Shown here in pieces: positions 34,683-46,512 of a DNA stretch of 64,000 bases. Made by a program: the position numbers and the translations under genes. The DNA comes from Pyronema omphalodes (lineage: Eukaryota; Ascomycota; Pezizomycetes; Pezizales; Pyronemataceae), in the NCBI GenBank assembly GCA_024516155.1, contig JAJJXM010000073.1:62001-126000 (forward strand), in the 5' to 3' direction. The notes under the pieces were generated by a model. It was not told the DNA's origin, did no database searches, and was given only the letters and a program-made list of their open reading frames with translations. Position 1 is the first letter of the stretch. Every line of letters starts with the position of its first letter.

Positions 34683-36113
34683 ATGGTTCTGTCAACCGGA
34701 TGGCGGTGTCTCCGCGCCACTGGACACGCCATACGAACAGTCCCCACGTATGCGTCTTTCAGTACATCCACCGTTCGGCTCACCAAGAGCACCAAGCCGG
34801 CTGTGAAGGGAATGTCACGGACTCAGCAGATGACGCAGCAGCGTGCCGGTTTCAAGAACAAGGGAGGAGTTCAGGAGAAACCGAAGGCCCCGTTTAAGCC
34901 CGGTGAGCGCAAGAAGCTCAGAAATACCATTGTCCTCTCCAACACCAATGCGCCAAAGATTGAGGCTCCCGCTCTCGATGTTGAGACCTCCCTCGATGAG
35001 AGCGCTATTGGAGCCCTCTACTCCTTTGAGGACACCGATATTGATAAGTTGCGCATCCTCGACGCTTTCCGGAGAACCCAGGACTGGAAATTCTTCCACC
35101 GCCCCAGCACTATCTTCAGATCTGAGAGCTTGTTGGTTGCAGAGAAGTTGGCCCGCATTTCGGGAGAGCAGGTGCCGGAGAGAGAGTCGGAGAAGCAGAA
35201 CGACCCTTTCCAACGCATGGTTGTCTACGGTCCTAAGGGTTCCGGAAAGAGCATTCTCATGCTTCAGACTATTGCATTGGCCCTTCAGAGGAATTGGGTC
35301 GTTATCAACATCCCTAACGGTATATCTCACTTCCTCCGTCTCCCCGTGTTGGTCTGATTGGGTATAACAGCACACGACCTCGTTATCGGACACACCGAGT
35401 ACGAACTCGACACTGAGAGCGGATTGTGGAAGCAGCCCGTTTACACCTCTCAGCTCCTCCAGAGGATTGCTGAAGCCAACCGCCCTATTCTCCAGCTCAT
35501 GACCACCGACAAGTCCTACAAGTTCGGAAAGATCGAAATTGAGGCCGGAGCCCCTCTTACAAATCTCACCGGTATTGGTTCCAAAGATTCCACCGTGTCT
35601 CACGAGTGCTTCATGGCTCTACTTGAGCAGCTCGAAAGACCCGAGAGCCCCCCTGTTCTATTCACCTTTGACGTCTTGAACGAGGTCATGCAGTTCTCTG
35701 AATACCGCGACCCTGACTTCAAACTCATCCACGCCCACGACCTCGCCATCCCCAATGTTTTCCTTGCTTACCTCAGCGGAAAGCGCAAGTTCCCCAAGGG
35801 ATTGATTATGGGAGCCACCTCTGCCAGCGGTGCTCCCCGCTGTGAGGCCCTTGAGCTCGCTCTTGTTGGCGAGCCTCTTCCCAACTTCTCTAAGCTTGAC
35901 CAGCGCGTTGCCCCTAGCTTGAAGGGTTCTGAGCGCTTGCCATTGGGTGCCATGGACATCACTGAGGCGAGGAGCTTGTTGGAGTACTGCCGTAGCAGCG
36001 GTTTGTTGAGATCCCAGGTGGAGTTGAGTGATGAGAAGGTTGTGCAGGCTTACGCTTTGAGCTCGGGTCTGCCAAAGGAGCTTGTGGCGGGCTGTGTCAG
36101 ACTAAGAGCATAG
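34683..36113 (+). CDS. RSM23: Mitochondrial small-subunit ribosomal protein mS29 (DAP3/Rsm23)
   Basis: Exons 34683-35319 and 35371-36113 (intron 51 nt), 459 residues. The N-terminus is a mitochondrial presequence: rich in Arg/Ser/Thr and nearly free of acidic residues (MVLSTGWRCLRATGHAIRTV). A basic linker follows, then the DAP3 P-loop NTPase: Walker A VYGPKGSGKS at about residues 181-190, followed by the helix ILMLQTIALALQRNWVVINI. Exon 2 has AHDLVIGHTEYELD, SQLLQRIAEANRPILQ and LFTFDVLNEVMQFSEYRDPD. mS29 is the GTP-binding protein of the mitoribosomal small subunit head. Codon use looks strongly biased (many C-ending codons), as for an abundantly expressed gene. The ATG at 34683 is chosen because the presequence begins there. 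Confidence 0.93.
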
Positions 36114-36675
36114 AAGTTTGGGAAAAGGCGGTTGTATTATAGTTTGTATATTCCTGTTATGTAGCACGTAGGGTCGGGCAAAAATTTGCGTTTTGTGTTT
36201 ATTCAAACGATTACCCCGTATTTCTATAGCATTTGTGACATCCAGTAGATTAGAAATGTTAGATATTCCTTGATTGCATAAAGTTAAAACGACTGATTCC
36301 GATTGTTTTTTTTTTTTTTTTTCGGATGTTAAATGGACGATTTCACGGCTTGGCTGGTATCCCGATTCTCAAGACGCGGTGCTACAGCTCTCCGCCGCCG
36401 CCGACGGGCAGCGTGACAACCGATGATTCGGAGCAACAGCTATCCCCCATAGCTCTCAATCATCCATAATTCGGCAACCATCTTTTCTGCTGCATTTTCG
36501 GCATCATCAATACTCACCGCGCTACATCTTTATCGAACCCGCGCCCGTGTTATTCTCTCGGACCGACGTTGCCAAGCTCCTCGCATCCCCGTTACTCCAT
36601 CTCACCACGCAACCTTAACCTCCCCACATCACAGCTTCCCTACCAGCTCCATCACACCTCAACAAACCCCCAACA
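36114..36675. other. Intergenic, mS29 to VPS5
   Basis: A 562-bp spacer with the mS29 3' UTR, a T17 run (36306-36322) and a C/T-rich stretch before the VPS5 start (about 36,480-36,675), which is typical of fungal promoter or leader sequence. Confidence 0.5.
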
Positions 36676-38622
36676 ATGGCCTCACCACCACTAGATCTCC
36701 CCCACGAAGATTCCCCATGGGGCGACGAGCGAAGTATCAACTCCCGATCTCCGGCTCCTGTTATCACCAACGACTCCGGCTTCAAGGACAACGACGACGA
36801 CACCGCCGAACCCTCCTCCGCACCAGCCGCCGCCCCCTCCACAGAAGTCACGGTTCCAGCATCTCCACCCCAAGCTAGCTCTACCAGTCGTCGCCCTACT
36901 CGTCGTCCCGGACGCCATGTAGTTCGCGCTGTCGCAATCGACGATGACCTCGGCCCCCTAGGACCTCTCGGACCTCTCGGTGGTGATTCCGCAGAGCCAT
37001 CGGCACCGACTACTCCACAGCCGTTGCAGGAAGTCTTGCCGCCACAACCGCCGATTAAGGAGGCGGCAGCTGCTGCGCCAGCTCCACAACAGAGAAAAAA
37101 GGACGTACTGGAAAGTATCGTGCTGGGAGAGGATGAGGATTCTGAGGCGATTAGAAGGAGTATGGGTGTCAGATTACCGGGTATTGGACCTAGCGCGGAC
37201 GGTGGCGCAAGTCAGAAACCCGTATTTGAGATCCATGTGGGAGATCCGCATAAGGTTGGAGATTTGACGACGGCCCATACGGTGTACAATGTTCGGACTA
37301 AGGTGGGTGCTTGCTACTGGCAAACTGTAGAGCTTTGGAGCTTCCTGATGCTCAAGTGGGAAGGTAAAGTATGCTAACATGATGCATAGACTACCTCAAA
37401 AGCTTTCAAAGTTCCCGAATTCTCCGTCGAGCGCCGTTACAGTGATTTCCTCTGGCTCTACAAAGTCCTTAACAGCAACAACCCTGGAGTTGTTGTGCCT
37501 CCACCTCCCGAGAAACAGGCAGTTGGGCGTTTCGATGAGAATTTTGTCGAGACTAGAAGGGCAGCTCTTGAGCGCATGTTGAACCGCATTTGCCAGCACC
37601 CCATTCTTCTTCAAGACAGCGACCTTAAGCTCTTCCTCGAGAGTGAAGCTTTGAACGTTGATATCAAACAGCGTGAGAAGCAAAGCCCCCTACCTCAGGA
37701 AAGCAAAGGAATCTTTGGATTCGGAGGAAGCTTCTCAACCACCTCCAAGTTTATTGAGACCGATGACGTAAGTCCATCATCCGCCTTGTTATGGGCGCCC
37801 CGATGTAAGAGTTAAGCTAAGCTAACCCTAAACAAGTGGTTCCATGACCGCCGCCAATATCTTGACGCATTAGAAACTCAACTCAAGAATCTCTTGAAGG
37901 CTGTAGATGGCGTTATAAAGCAGCGCAAAGACCTCTCTGAAGCTGCTGCTGATTTTTCATCCAGCCTTCATGCACTCTCCACTGTCGAACTCTCTAAATC
38001 CCTCTCATCCCCTCTCGACCACCTCTCTCTCCTTCAAGTCCGCATTAAGGAGCTTCACGAACGTCAAGCCCAACAGGATGTATTGACTATCGGTATCACC
38101 GTGGATGAATACATCCGTATTATTTCCTCCATCAAGCTTGCCTTCCAGCAACGTCAACGTGCTTACTACTCTTGTCACGCTGCCGAATCAGAGTTAGTCA
38201 AACGCCGGACTACCTTTGAGAAGCTACAAAGGCAAGGAAAGACACAGCAAGATAGATTAACCCAGCTCTCAGCAGAGGTAGCAGATTCAGAAAGAAAGTT
38301 GCATCAAGCTAGGGTGTTATTTGAAGACATGGGTCGCTTAATGAGATCGGAGTTGGAACGGTTCGAAAGAGAGAAGGTGGAGGATTTCAAGTCTGCGGTA
38401 GAAACTTTCTTGGAGTCAAGTGTTGAGGCTCAGAAGGAGTTGATTGAGCTCTGGGAGAGTTATTTACTGCAACTAGATAGAGAGGAGGCGGAGATGGGTC
38501 AGATTGCGAAGGAGCAAGGGAAGAAAGCTGAGGAACAGCAGCGGGAAGAGGAGGAGGAGGGTCAGCAAATGGATACCCCGACTCAGAGTAAGGCTGGGGA
38601 TGATGAAGATGAGGAGGATTAG
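36676..38622 (+). CDS. VPS5: Sorting nexin Vps5 (PX-BAR, retromer)
   Basis: Exons 36676-37302, 37390-37767, 37837-38622, 596 residues, phases zero. Residues 1-180 are disordered and acidic/Pro-rich, with a short GPLGPLGPLGG tandem. The PX domain spans about 184-312: FEIHVGDPHKVGD, then VPEFSVERRYSDFLWLYKVL with the PI3P-contacting RRYSDF motif, the PPPPEKQ loop and RRAALERMLNRICQHPIL. The BAR domain follows (about 330-560): WFHDRRQYLDALETQLKNLL and long helices through FERLQRQGKTQ-like and LMRSELERFEREKVEDFK segments. Vps5 pairs with Vps17 in the retromer coat that returns cargo receptors from endosomes to the Golgi. The C-terminal 30 residues are very acidic and Glu/Gln-rich. It converges with UTP21. 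Confidence 0.95.
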
Positions 38623-39694
38623 ACGGGCATGACGGGGAGGGCAGGAATTGGATCAGCTATGGGATGGGTAATTAGGATGACCAAGATGTATAGATAAAAC
38701 CGGGGATGATTGTCTTTTTTTGTTCTTTTTTTAGGATAGGATGAACAGGAATTTTAGGATCAGAAGGAAGGGAATAATAGTTGTACGTGCTGCCTTTTTT
38801 TTATTTATTCATTGATACCGAATTTGTAACATCATCATCATCATCACCCCGTAAGTTTTGTTTCGCCGGTTTCTGGTCTGTCAATGGCTTAGGAAGGGTA
38901 TGCATGTGTTTTTGATGCCTTTGGACGCTACTTCTGAATAAGAAAAAAAATCATTCGTTACGGTTAGTCCTGTCGTCAAGTATCAGTGGTCGGTTCATGT
39001 AATACGGGTTTACAATCCACTTTTATTTTTTCTAACCACTTACAGCTATAGAAAAGTTCGAAGTTCCATGTTCATCGCGTATGATGGTATGATGGAAGAA
39101 GAAGATGTGAGTATAAAAGGGGGAAAAACAAGTAAGAGGGAAGTGGAAGATTCAGTGATATTCCTACTAACGACCAGAGAGATATATGCTATAAGATTGG
39201 GATGATAGTAAGTAAAGAATGGTTCTAGTAGTTGGAATTCAAGACTCTGGTGGGTTGATTGAGATTATGAGGAGGGCTGGGAGAAAGTTTTGAAGTACCA
39301 AGTGCTGTTTGTGGGGTGTTGGGTGGTATTGATGGGATGGGATAAGAAGGGCAGGTTGCTCCACCTACTACTGCTGAGGATCACAGATGAGTGGGGTATT
39401 CATGCCCAGTCACTCACAAAATTATCTGGGCTGCCGGGCAATTATCCGCAGGGGTATAGAACTGCAAGTATCGAAAGACACAATTCCACAGGATATGATA
39501 AAGCACTCGAAGACTTGCAAGTATTTAAAGCAGAGCTTTTTTGACTGTTAAACTTCTATCATTTCAATGCAACCGCCATCCAAAACAACCAGACCAAACT
39601 TTTATCCCATCAAACTAAAGAAATAACATCATATATACATTAAGTACTCCATTTCCACCAAACTTTCCAATCCATAACCGTAATCAAAACGCTT
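38623..39694. other. Convergent spacer VPS5 / UTP21
   Basis: A 1.07-kb spacer between two stop codons. It contains a CATCATCATCATCA run (38,832-38,846) and no gene. The 84-codon frame at 39290 has no resemblance to any family. Confidence 0.55.
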
Positions 39695-42600
39695 TTACCT
39701 TCCACTTCTCAAGAACTCCGCAATTCCCGCGCAGGAACCAACCCGAGTAGCTAACCTCTCCTGCTCTGCTTTCAACACCTCTCTAAACTTCTCCAAAGCC
39801 TCTCTAACCGAATCATCAGCCACAACAATCTCTCCATGACACTTCAAAAACACATTAATCCATGTCTGCACCAACTCATAATCTTTCCTTGATGCAAGTC
39901 TCTCTGTAAGAGCCTCCACAAATGCCGACATCTCATCTACAGCCAATGATCTAATCTCCAAATCCGCGCTGCTGGGCGGTAGCTGCTTCAAGTGCTCCAA
40001 CAAAGCTGGCTTATCTCCAGACCGGAGGATAATGGTGAATGTACTCTCTCCGGAAACGGCATTAGGGTCAACCCTCATGATACGGTTACGGTCAGCGGCC
40101 AGAGCAGCAGCTTCTTCAGCCTTTTTGGCGGCCTCTGCGGCAGCAACTAAGGCGGAAGAAGAGGAGGAGGTGTTGGGAGCTCCCTTCTCGAGAGAAGGAA
40201 GGAAGAAAGGTGCCTTCTCGGGGACCTTGACAGCATCCTTAGGCTTGTTACGGGCGCGGATGAGATCCAGGTTGAGGAGGGTTTGGGTGCGGGTTCTGGG
40301 GACAAGAGAAAGAGTGACCAAGCTCTCTGCAAGCTGTTCGGCAGACTTGTGCTGAATGTCACTGTCTTCCTCGTTGGCATCGTCGGTTGCTAATGCGGCT
40401 TCGACAATGCTCATTCCTCCCTCTCCGGAGTTGGTGGGGAGAGATAGGTCAATGATGTCGGAGTCTTCGATGTGGCGGGTAGGGACGTGGCGGAAGAGGG
40501 TACGGTTGGTCCAAAGGTTGACACCGACGGAGCCAACGTGGGCAGTGGCAAGGAACTCGCCGTTGCCAGAGAAACCAAGAGCGGTGACGATAGAGCGGGT
40601 ACGGACAGCGTCGATGAGATGGCCGGTGGGCAAATCCCAAATACGGATTACGGAGTCCATGGAAGCAGCGATGATCCATCTTCCGTCGTTCGAGAAGCAG
40701 AAGTCCGAGATCTTTCCTTCACAGCCCCAAAGCTCACGAACAACCTTCTTGGTCTCGATATCAATGACACGGATGGCGGTGTCGTCGCAGGAAACGGCGA
40801 GTAGCTCAGAGGGACGGTGGAGCTTCATCTTGTTAGGGATCTTAGTGGTTCCCGACCAGTCGAACTCGTGGATGAGAATTCCAGTTGTGAACTCCCAGAA
40901 CTTGATATGTCCATCAAGAGAGGAAGAAATAACCACCCGGTTGAGGGGATCGGTTGCCAATCCAGTAATTGCCTTGGTGTGTTTTCCTCTTCCGATGTTC
41001 TTAAGCTTTCCGGTAGCTTCACCTTTCTTCACGAGCTTCGCCTGTGCAGCAGACAAAGGCTCGGGGAACTTGCGTCGCTGCATTCCAGACTGAAGATTGT
41101 ACATTCCAATACCACCCTTAGAAGATCCAATAAGTGCGAAGGTACCACACGATGAAATTGCAACAGCCTTAGCCTCTCCCTCATCAGTAGTAGGCAATAC
41201 CCAGCGTCCAATGTTCTTCTTGTTCCAGCATCGTGCTGCAGTCTCACCCTGGTGTGCAGTGACAATTCCTTCCCACTCACGTCCAGTGCTACCTGCACCG
41301 TCTTCGCCAGAGCATGTGGCGATTGCTGTGATTGCACCAGCTTTGGAGTCAGCAATCTGCTCGAATGCAGTCTCTAAAGAGTACTTGGCAGCCTTAGTAG
41401 TCTTCTTGACGGCAGCACCCTGGGAGAACTCGTAGGACTGGGCGTCGTTTCTTAGTGACTGGGCCCGAAGACTACGGTCTCTGGAGGCGGAAAGGAGGAA
41501 GTGACTCTCTCCTGGGGAAGAAAATGCTAGCGATGTAATTGAGTCAGAGTGACCACCACGCTGACGGTGCAAGCGCGGACGAGTGGTATGTGGTGAGTCG
41601 AAGATCCACTCCTTGAAACAGTTGTCTGCAGCCGAAGTCATAAGGACATTCTGTCCAGGCAACCATTGAACAGTCACGCCAGAGGATGATGGTGTATGTG
41701 CGTTACGGATGTCACCGAAAATTCGGCGCTTTTCAAGATTCCAGAAAGTAACGAATCCGTCATCATGACCAACTGCAAGAATACGTCCACTACCGTTGGA
41801 GTCGTGAATGGACTTTGCGGCACCGACGGAGGTATCGGTACAGAAACTGAGGGAGGTGACACGCTTGGCTCCAGAGGACGCAGCAAGAACCTGCTGGTTT
41901 AGGGTGAAGAGGGGGGTGTCAGTTTTGATGTTGTGGAAGTGGATCTCGCCGGAGGAGTATCCAATTGCGAGGACAGCCCATGCGGTGGACTGTACGATTG
42001 TAGTAATGGCCTTAGCCGATAGCGCTGTACTCGGGACCGGTGCGAGGATAGTGTAAATCTTCTTTCTGCTCTCAGTCAGCTCCTTCTGCTCCTCCTCTTA
42101 CTCTTCGAGAAACCCACCCCGTCTTAACGTTCCAAATCTCCAAATCACCGTTTCTTCGTCCAACAACAATCTTATTCAAGAAAGTGGCAGGGTGTACCAC
42201 CGCAAGAACTCCACCTGACTTTCCACCCATCTCCAGCTCAGTGTAAATCTCTCCAGTCTTTCTCCACACAACCACCGCCTTCTCAAACGCTCCAATTACC
42301 CATTCACCAAACTGTAAAAGCTCTTTCCACGCACCCCATTTTCCTGGTGTCTCAAACTCTCTCTGCTTCTTTCCACGCTTGTAAACCCACAAACCCTGAC
42401 CATGCGCTGAGGTGTATCCAGCATAAACCTCCTGGCCGTGCGACAAAACTTTGGTGATAGGACCGGGAGTCGGAGGTGAGGTCACGAATAATAGGTTGAG
42501 CTTCTGGAGAGAGTAAGTCTGGATGGTAGATTCGAGAGCGGTCGAGATCTGGAAGTTGTTGCCGCGAGCATTGATTGTGAAGGGGACAGCGGAGGTGACA

Positions 42601-42761
42601 TGACCGATTGCCTATGTGCGACAGTTAGAGACAGTTTCAATTTAACATTTTGGAGCATAAAAAATTACCCTAAATGGTGCAAGAATTCGGGAGTGTGTAG
42701 GGACTGCGGATGCCGAGGTTGGCTTGTCGGCTGTGAGCCGGAGTCGTTTTATGGAGGTCAT
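39695..42761 (-). CDS. UTP21: U3 snoRNP / SSU processome protein Utp21 (WDR36)
   Basis: Exons 42761-42669, 42611-42118, 42065-39695; introns 57 and 52 nt; 985 residues (yeast 939). It starts MTSIKRLRLT and reaches the family hallmark SRILAPFRAIGHVTSAVPFT across intron 1. Two seven-bladed WD40 propellers follow, for example FQISTALESTIQTYSLQKL, LAVGHDDGFVTFWNLEKRRI, HSDSITSLAFSSPGESHFLL, DGHIKFWEFTTG and DSVIRIWDLPTGHLIDAVRT. The last about 200 residues are the Utp21-specific C-terminal domain (SADLEIRSLAVDEMSAFVEA, TWINVFLKCHGEIV). Utp21 belongs to the UTP-B subcomplex, which binds the 5' ETS and U3 snoRNA for 18S rRNA processing in the nucleolus. The exon 2-3 junction uses the CAG at 42066, which keeps TGKKIYTILAPV in frame. 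Confidence 0.95.
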
Positions 42762-43494
42762 TGTGAGGTTGGTGGTCGACAGCTGCCAGGCGCTGAAGTT
42801 TTCGCGATGCCGTCGCGAAACTAGAAATTTTGACAAGGGTACATTATGCGCACGTGAGAAGCCTTGGCGGTATGGGTAGCGTCTGGCCTTAGCGAGAAAG
42901 CGGGTGAGTGACAACAGGTGAGTTATTTTATGAACCTTACTCACGCCTTATCAACTCCTCAACTACCACCTTCTCAATCTCCACTTCCATCTTTTCAAAA
43001 CCCAGCTTTTCGATCACAACATCTGCCGTATTAAAAAGGAATGTGTTTGTACGATGCAAGAAAGGTGGAATCAAAGATTTATATTTACTGAACGTAACAA
43101 AGTGAATAATTGCAGTAAGTTGCAAATAACTTTCTGTTACTGTAGTCACAATCCCTCCCTCCAGTAAATGCGGTTTATGTGCTGACGAGCTTTTTTATCG
43201 ACGATATTTATGCCACTTTCGACTGAAATGCCTTGGGTTAATGTGGCTCTTGCAAAGAACCAACCCTCGATACTGCGAAATGCTGGAGTCATTGCATTTG
43301 ACTGCGACCTCACCGCCAATCAGATGCGTACAACTATCATACCGATTGGGCCACCGTCCTGGATTTCAACTGCTTGCGTTAAAAACCCTCCCGATGCACT
43401 CTACGGATCTGAAAGATTGATATATTTGAGCCATACGTACGGTTTGCCCCAAAGAATACAACCGGAGGCATACTGACCAAAGGCATCTTACAGG

Positions 43495-43905
43495 CTATCG
43501 AGTGCGATGCCATGCCTCACCTGCCCTCTGTGCCCATCCAATGGCAGACAACGTAATGTGTTCTTTACACGAAACCTTGGAAGGATCACGAGGCTTCGCG
43601 GGAGGGTTATTCGGGTGAATTCTCCGGTTGTCGATCACAAATTCTCTGCATACGATGAGAAGGTTTAACAAAAAGCGCCGTTTCATCTTAATATCGGGGT
43701 TATCACGTACATTAACTCTAGCGAAGGCTTCTAGAACAGCGGTTGTGTCGGCAACATCGTTATCAGGGTTAGCATATAGGTGCCAGGTAGATGCGCACAC
43801 GCCTCTATAAATCGACCTCGCAATACTGTCGATCACGATATTGAGTTCTGGAGTGGCCGTGGTACTGGTAACTGAGTACTGTGAGAAGCACTGATAGAAT
43901 CGCGT
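43495..43905 (-). other. Orphan open frame, possible gene fragment
   Basis: The minus-strand frame is open for about 135 codons, from a TAG near 43,907 to a stop at 43,495. It contains TATPELNIVIDSIARSIYRG, NPDNDVADTTAVLEAFARVN and MKRRFLLNLLIVCREFVIDN. The helical, mixed composition looks protein-like. No ATG opens it (the nearest near-cognate is GTG at 43,836) and no splice partner is evident. It could be an exon of an undetected gene, a remnant or chance. Confidence 0.25.
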
Positions 43906-45720
43906 CTAGCGGTGCAGCACCCCCAGAAGTCTCCTTGATGGTGACAGGATTCCATCTGTAGGGCGGCCGGACCCTTCCCCACTAGCTGCGGATTGATCAT
44001 TGGTGCCGGAAATCTCGATTCATCCGATTTCAACCACGGATAAGAGCTGTTGATGCGTACCTTAATTGTATACGTTTTCAGGTATAAAACAATAAGTTTT
44101 GTGGTCTTCGAAGATGCTATTCCTGCTTCCGAAGGTGCTCAGTAAAATGCCGCCGGATTTTTACTGAGCGGTGTACAGATTTAGAAGTCCCCGATAGTAG
44201 ACGCGCCCGAACACCGAAGGCGCCAACCGGACATGTCTGAGTCGCCGTGATTAGTCGCCAGATTGTGTTATTACGGGAGCCCTAAGGTCCGTTGCGAATA
44301 CTCTAAGACTATGCGGGCTAATAGATAGTAATTTATGATGCACAGTAATTGCATCCCTTTTATGAGTGGGATATTGTCCTTCGGAATGATCTCATAAATT
44401 GACTCGGAAGTTCACTAACTTTCAATGATGCTCGCTTGTAGTAACCTTCTGTTTTTAGCACAGCTTTCAGTCGATTAAAATTATTCTTTCCGGAAACTCT
44501 TGGAACGCATTTCAAAGCTCAACTGTGCTATTAGGGCTATACGGCGAGCTCTTTGACGAGCTCTTTGATATGTAGTTAAGACATTGGTATGGTGGCCCAA
44601 AAAGCAATGGGGTACGGATGCTCGTTGCGCATTGTACTCAACGCTCAGAGCAGTAGGGCTGTGCAGGTGTCAACTCCGGATGATGGACAGTGCTAAGAAA
44701 GACTCCCGCGATCGTCTAATGCTTCGATGCGTGCGACTGAGCGGGAGGATGTGATATTGTCACGTGATATATCTTCAGGGCGGGAAGGGGAACGCCACTA
44801 CCGATGTTGGATTAGAGCAGAGCATCAACTCTAACTTTACCACCTGATTGCTTGAGGGGTTGCGAGTTTTTCTAAGAATATCTTGAACGATCCCTCCAGT
44901 TGCTCTTTGAATCCATCTGACTGGCAACTTCCCCTCCATCCATCGTCTCCAGTCCTCGCTGGCCACACGGATTCCTTGTATCCCTGCCCTACCCTTATCC
45001 AGCGTCTTGCAGCGGCGTCAACCCGCAGTTTAGCAGCAACATCAGCATCAGCATAAGCAGCTGTTGGTTGGTGCAAAGGTCTCTTGGTGAGGGGAGCATA
45101 TTAATGGAAATTTCACAATGTAGAGAGTGATCCGTACAAGAGCCATGGCTGTAGGATGTAGACGGTCTGTTATTCGTAGATTGTTGGAATTTGTGATAAT
45201 GGATAGGGCTTGCATCTATCCACTTGTCTGTTCTTCACTTTTTGTATCTGTTCTTCACTTTGCCTGTCGGTCTTCATTTCGCCTGTCTCTTGTCTTCACT
45301 TCTCCTTTCCCCGCCTGCCACCACCCTCCCCCCCTTTCTACACTAAGCACATCCGCCCGTGATACACCACCATACTAATACCCGCAAGACCAGGACAAGC
45401 CAGGAAGCGTCGCCGGCGTGAGAACGAACGAGAGTGCACCATTTCCCAAAAAAAAACGACAGACCACCTCTCCTCTTCTTGCCCACCCCCCCCCTCCCCT
45501 CCTCTCCGTGCTCTTGATTCTGTTCTTGTTATTTGTAGTAGTGTTTTTACTCCTTGTTGGTGCATTTGTATCTATCCATCTAGTCTGTAAAGCAGCTGAT
45601 TGATATACATAGCTTTCGTTTCCGTTTACCTTTTTTTTTCCAATTTCTTCTTCTTTTTCTTCTTGTATTCTTGATTTTCTTTACGTCCGTCTCTTCATTT
45701 TTCCTGATCTTTGATCTTTT

Positions 45721-45758
45721 ACTCTTTGATCTTTGCTCTTTGCTCTTTGCTCTTTGCT
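45721..45758. repeat. TTTGCTC/TTTGATC heptamer array
   Basis: About five tandem heptamers of TTTG(A/C)TC inside the C/T-rich region upstream of VTS1. Confidence 0.8.
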
Positions 45759-46512
45759 GGCGGTTACCCTCACTCGAGCAAGACATCGACATCCATCCCC
45801 CCCCTCTCTCTGCTCCCCCCCCCCCCTCGTACGCCGCTCCGTCAACACCACACACGGTCTTACCAACTGACTATCCCATCTTGAGGCTGCTTTCCTTTCG
45901 CAGACCCGTGCCTATTTCAGTTACAATTAAACTGGCTTGTTTCCTCTTCGACTCTAGCGGCCGACCCTGCAACCCCAACTCAGCTCGTAACCCATTCGAG
46001 CGGCTTAACGGTTCGTCACTACTGACAAAAGCTTCGTCGCTCCCGAAGTACCGCTCCTTCCACCTCTCCCGCGTGTATCTCCACCGAGACAACCACAACG
46101 ACTCTTTCCTCCTCTACCACCCTCCCCTAACCAACCGAGGTTGAGGACTGCATCACCCTTCTCGACTCGAGTTTTCACAAAATTGCTTGCTCTCGTTCAC
46201 AGCAGCAGCAAAGCTCCTTTGAGGTCAGCAGGAACTGCAGGAGAAGCTTGCCCCGTCGCTTTCGGCAGTATCATCCTCCTTGACAGCTCTAGTCCCAGCA
46301 ACAATTAGAACTTTACTTCACGACTGCATTGCTCTGTCTTGCTCTTTCTTCGGATAGTACATTAATTCTAGTTTTGGTCGTAACAGCAAGTCTTTTATCG
46401 ATTAAACACTCTTCCATCCGTCGATCCGCTTCCACAAACCACTGCCCCGAGGCACGTTTGAGGATTCGAGCGTGATTCGACAACTTCGCTTCTTTGTGGT
46501 CGCGAATAAGTC

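Larger units (their letters stand above)
42762..46512. other. Intergenic, UTP21 promoter to VTS1 leader
   Basis: A 3.75-kb spacer. The left part holds the UTP21 promoter. One minus-strand open frame at about 43,495-43,900 is mentioned separately. 44.0-45.1 kb shows nothing. From about 45,200 to 46,150 the plus strand is strongly C/T-rich with TTTGCTC repeats (45,721-45,758), as in long fungal promoters and leaders, and probably serves VTS1. Confidence 0.45.
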
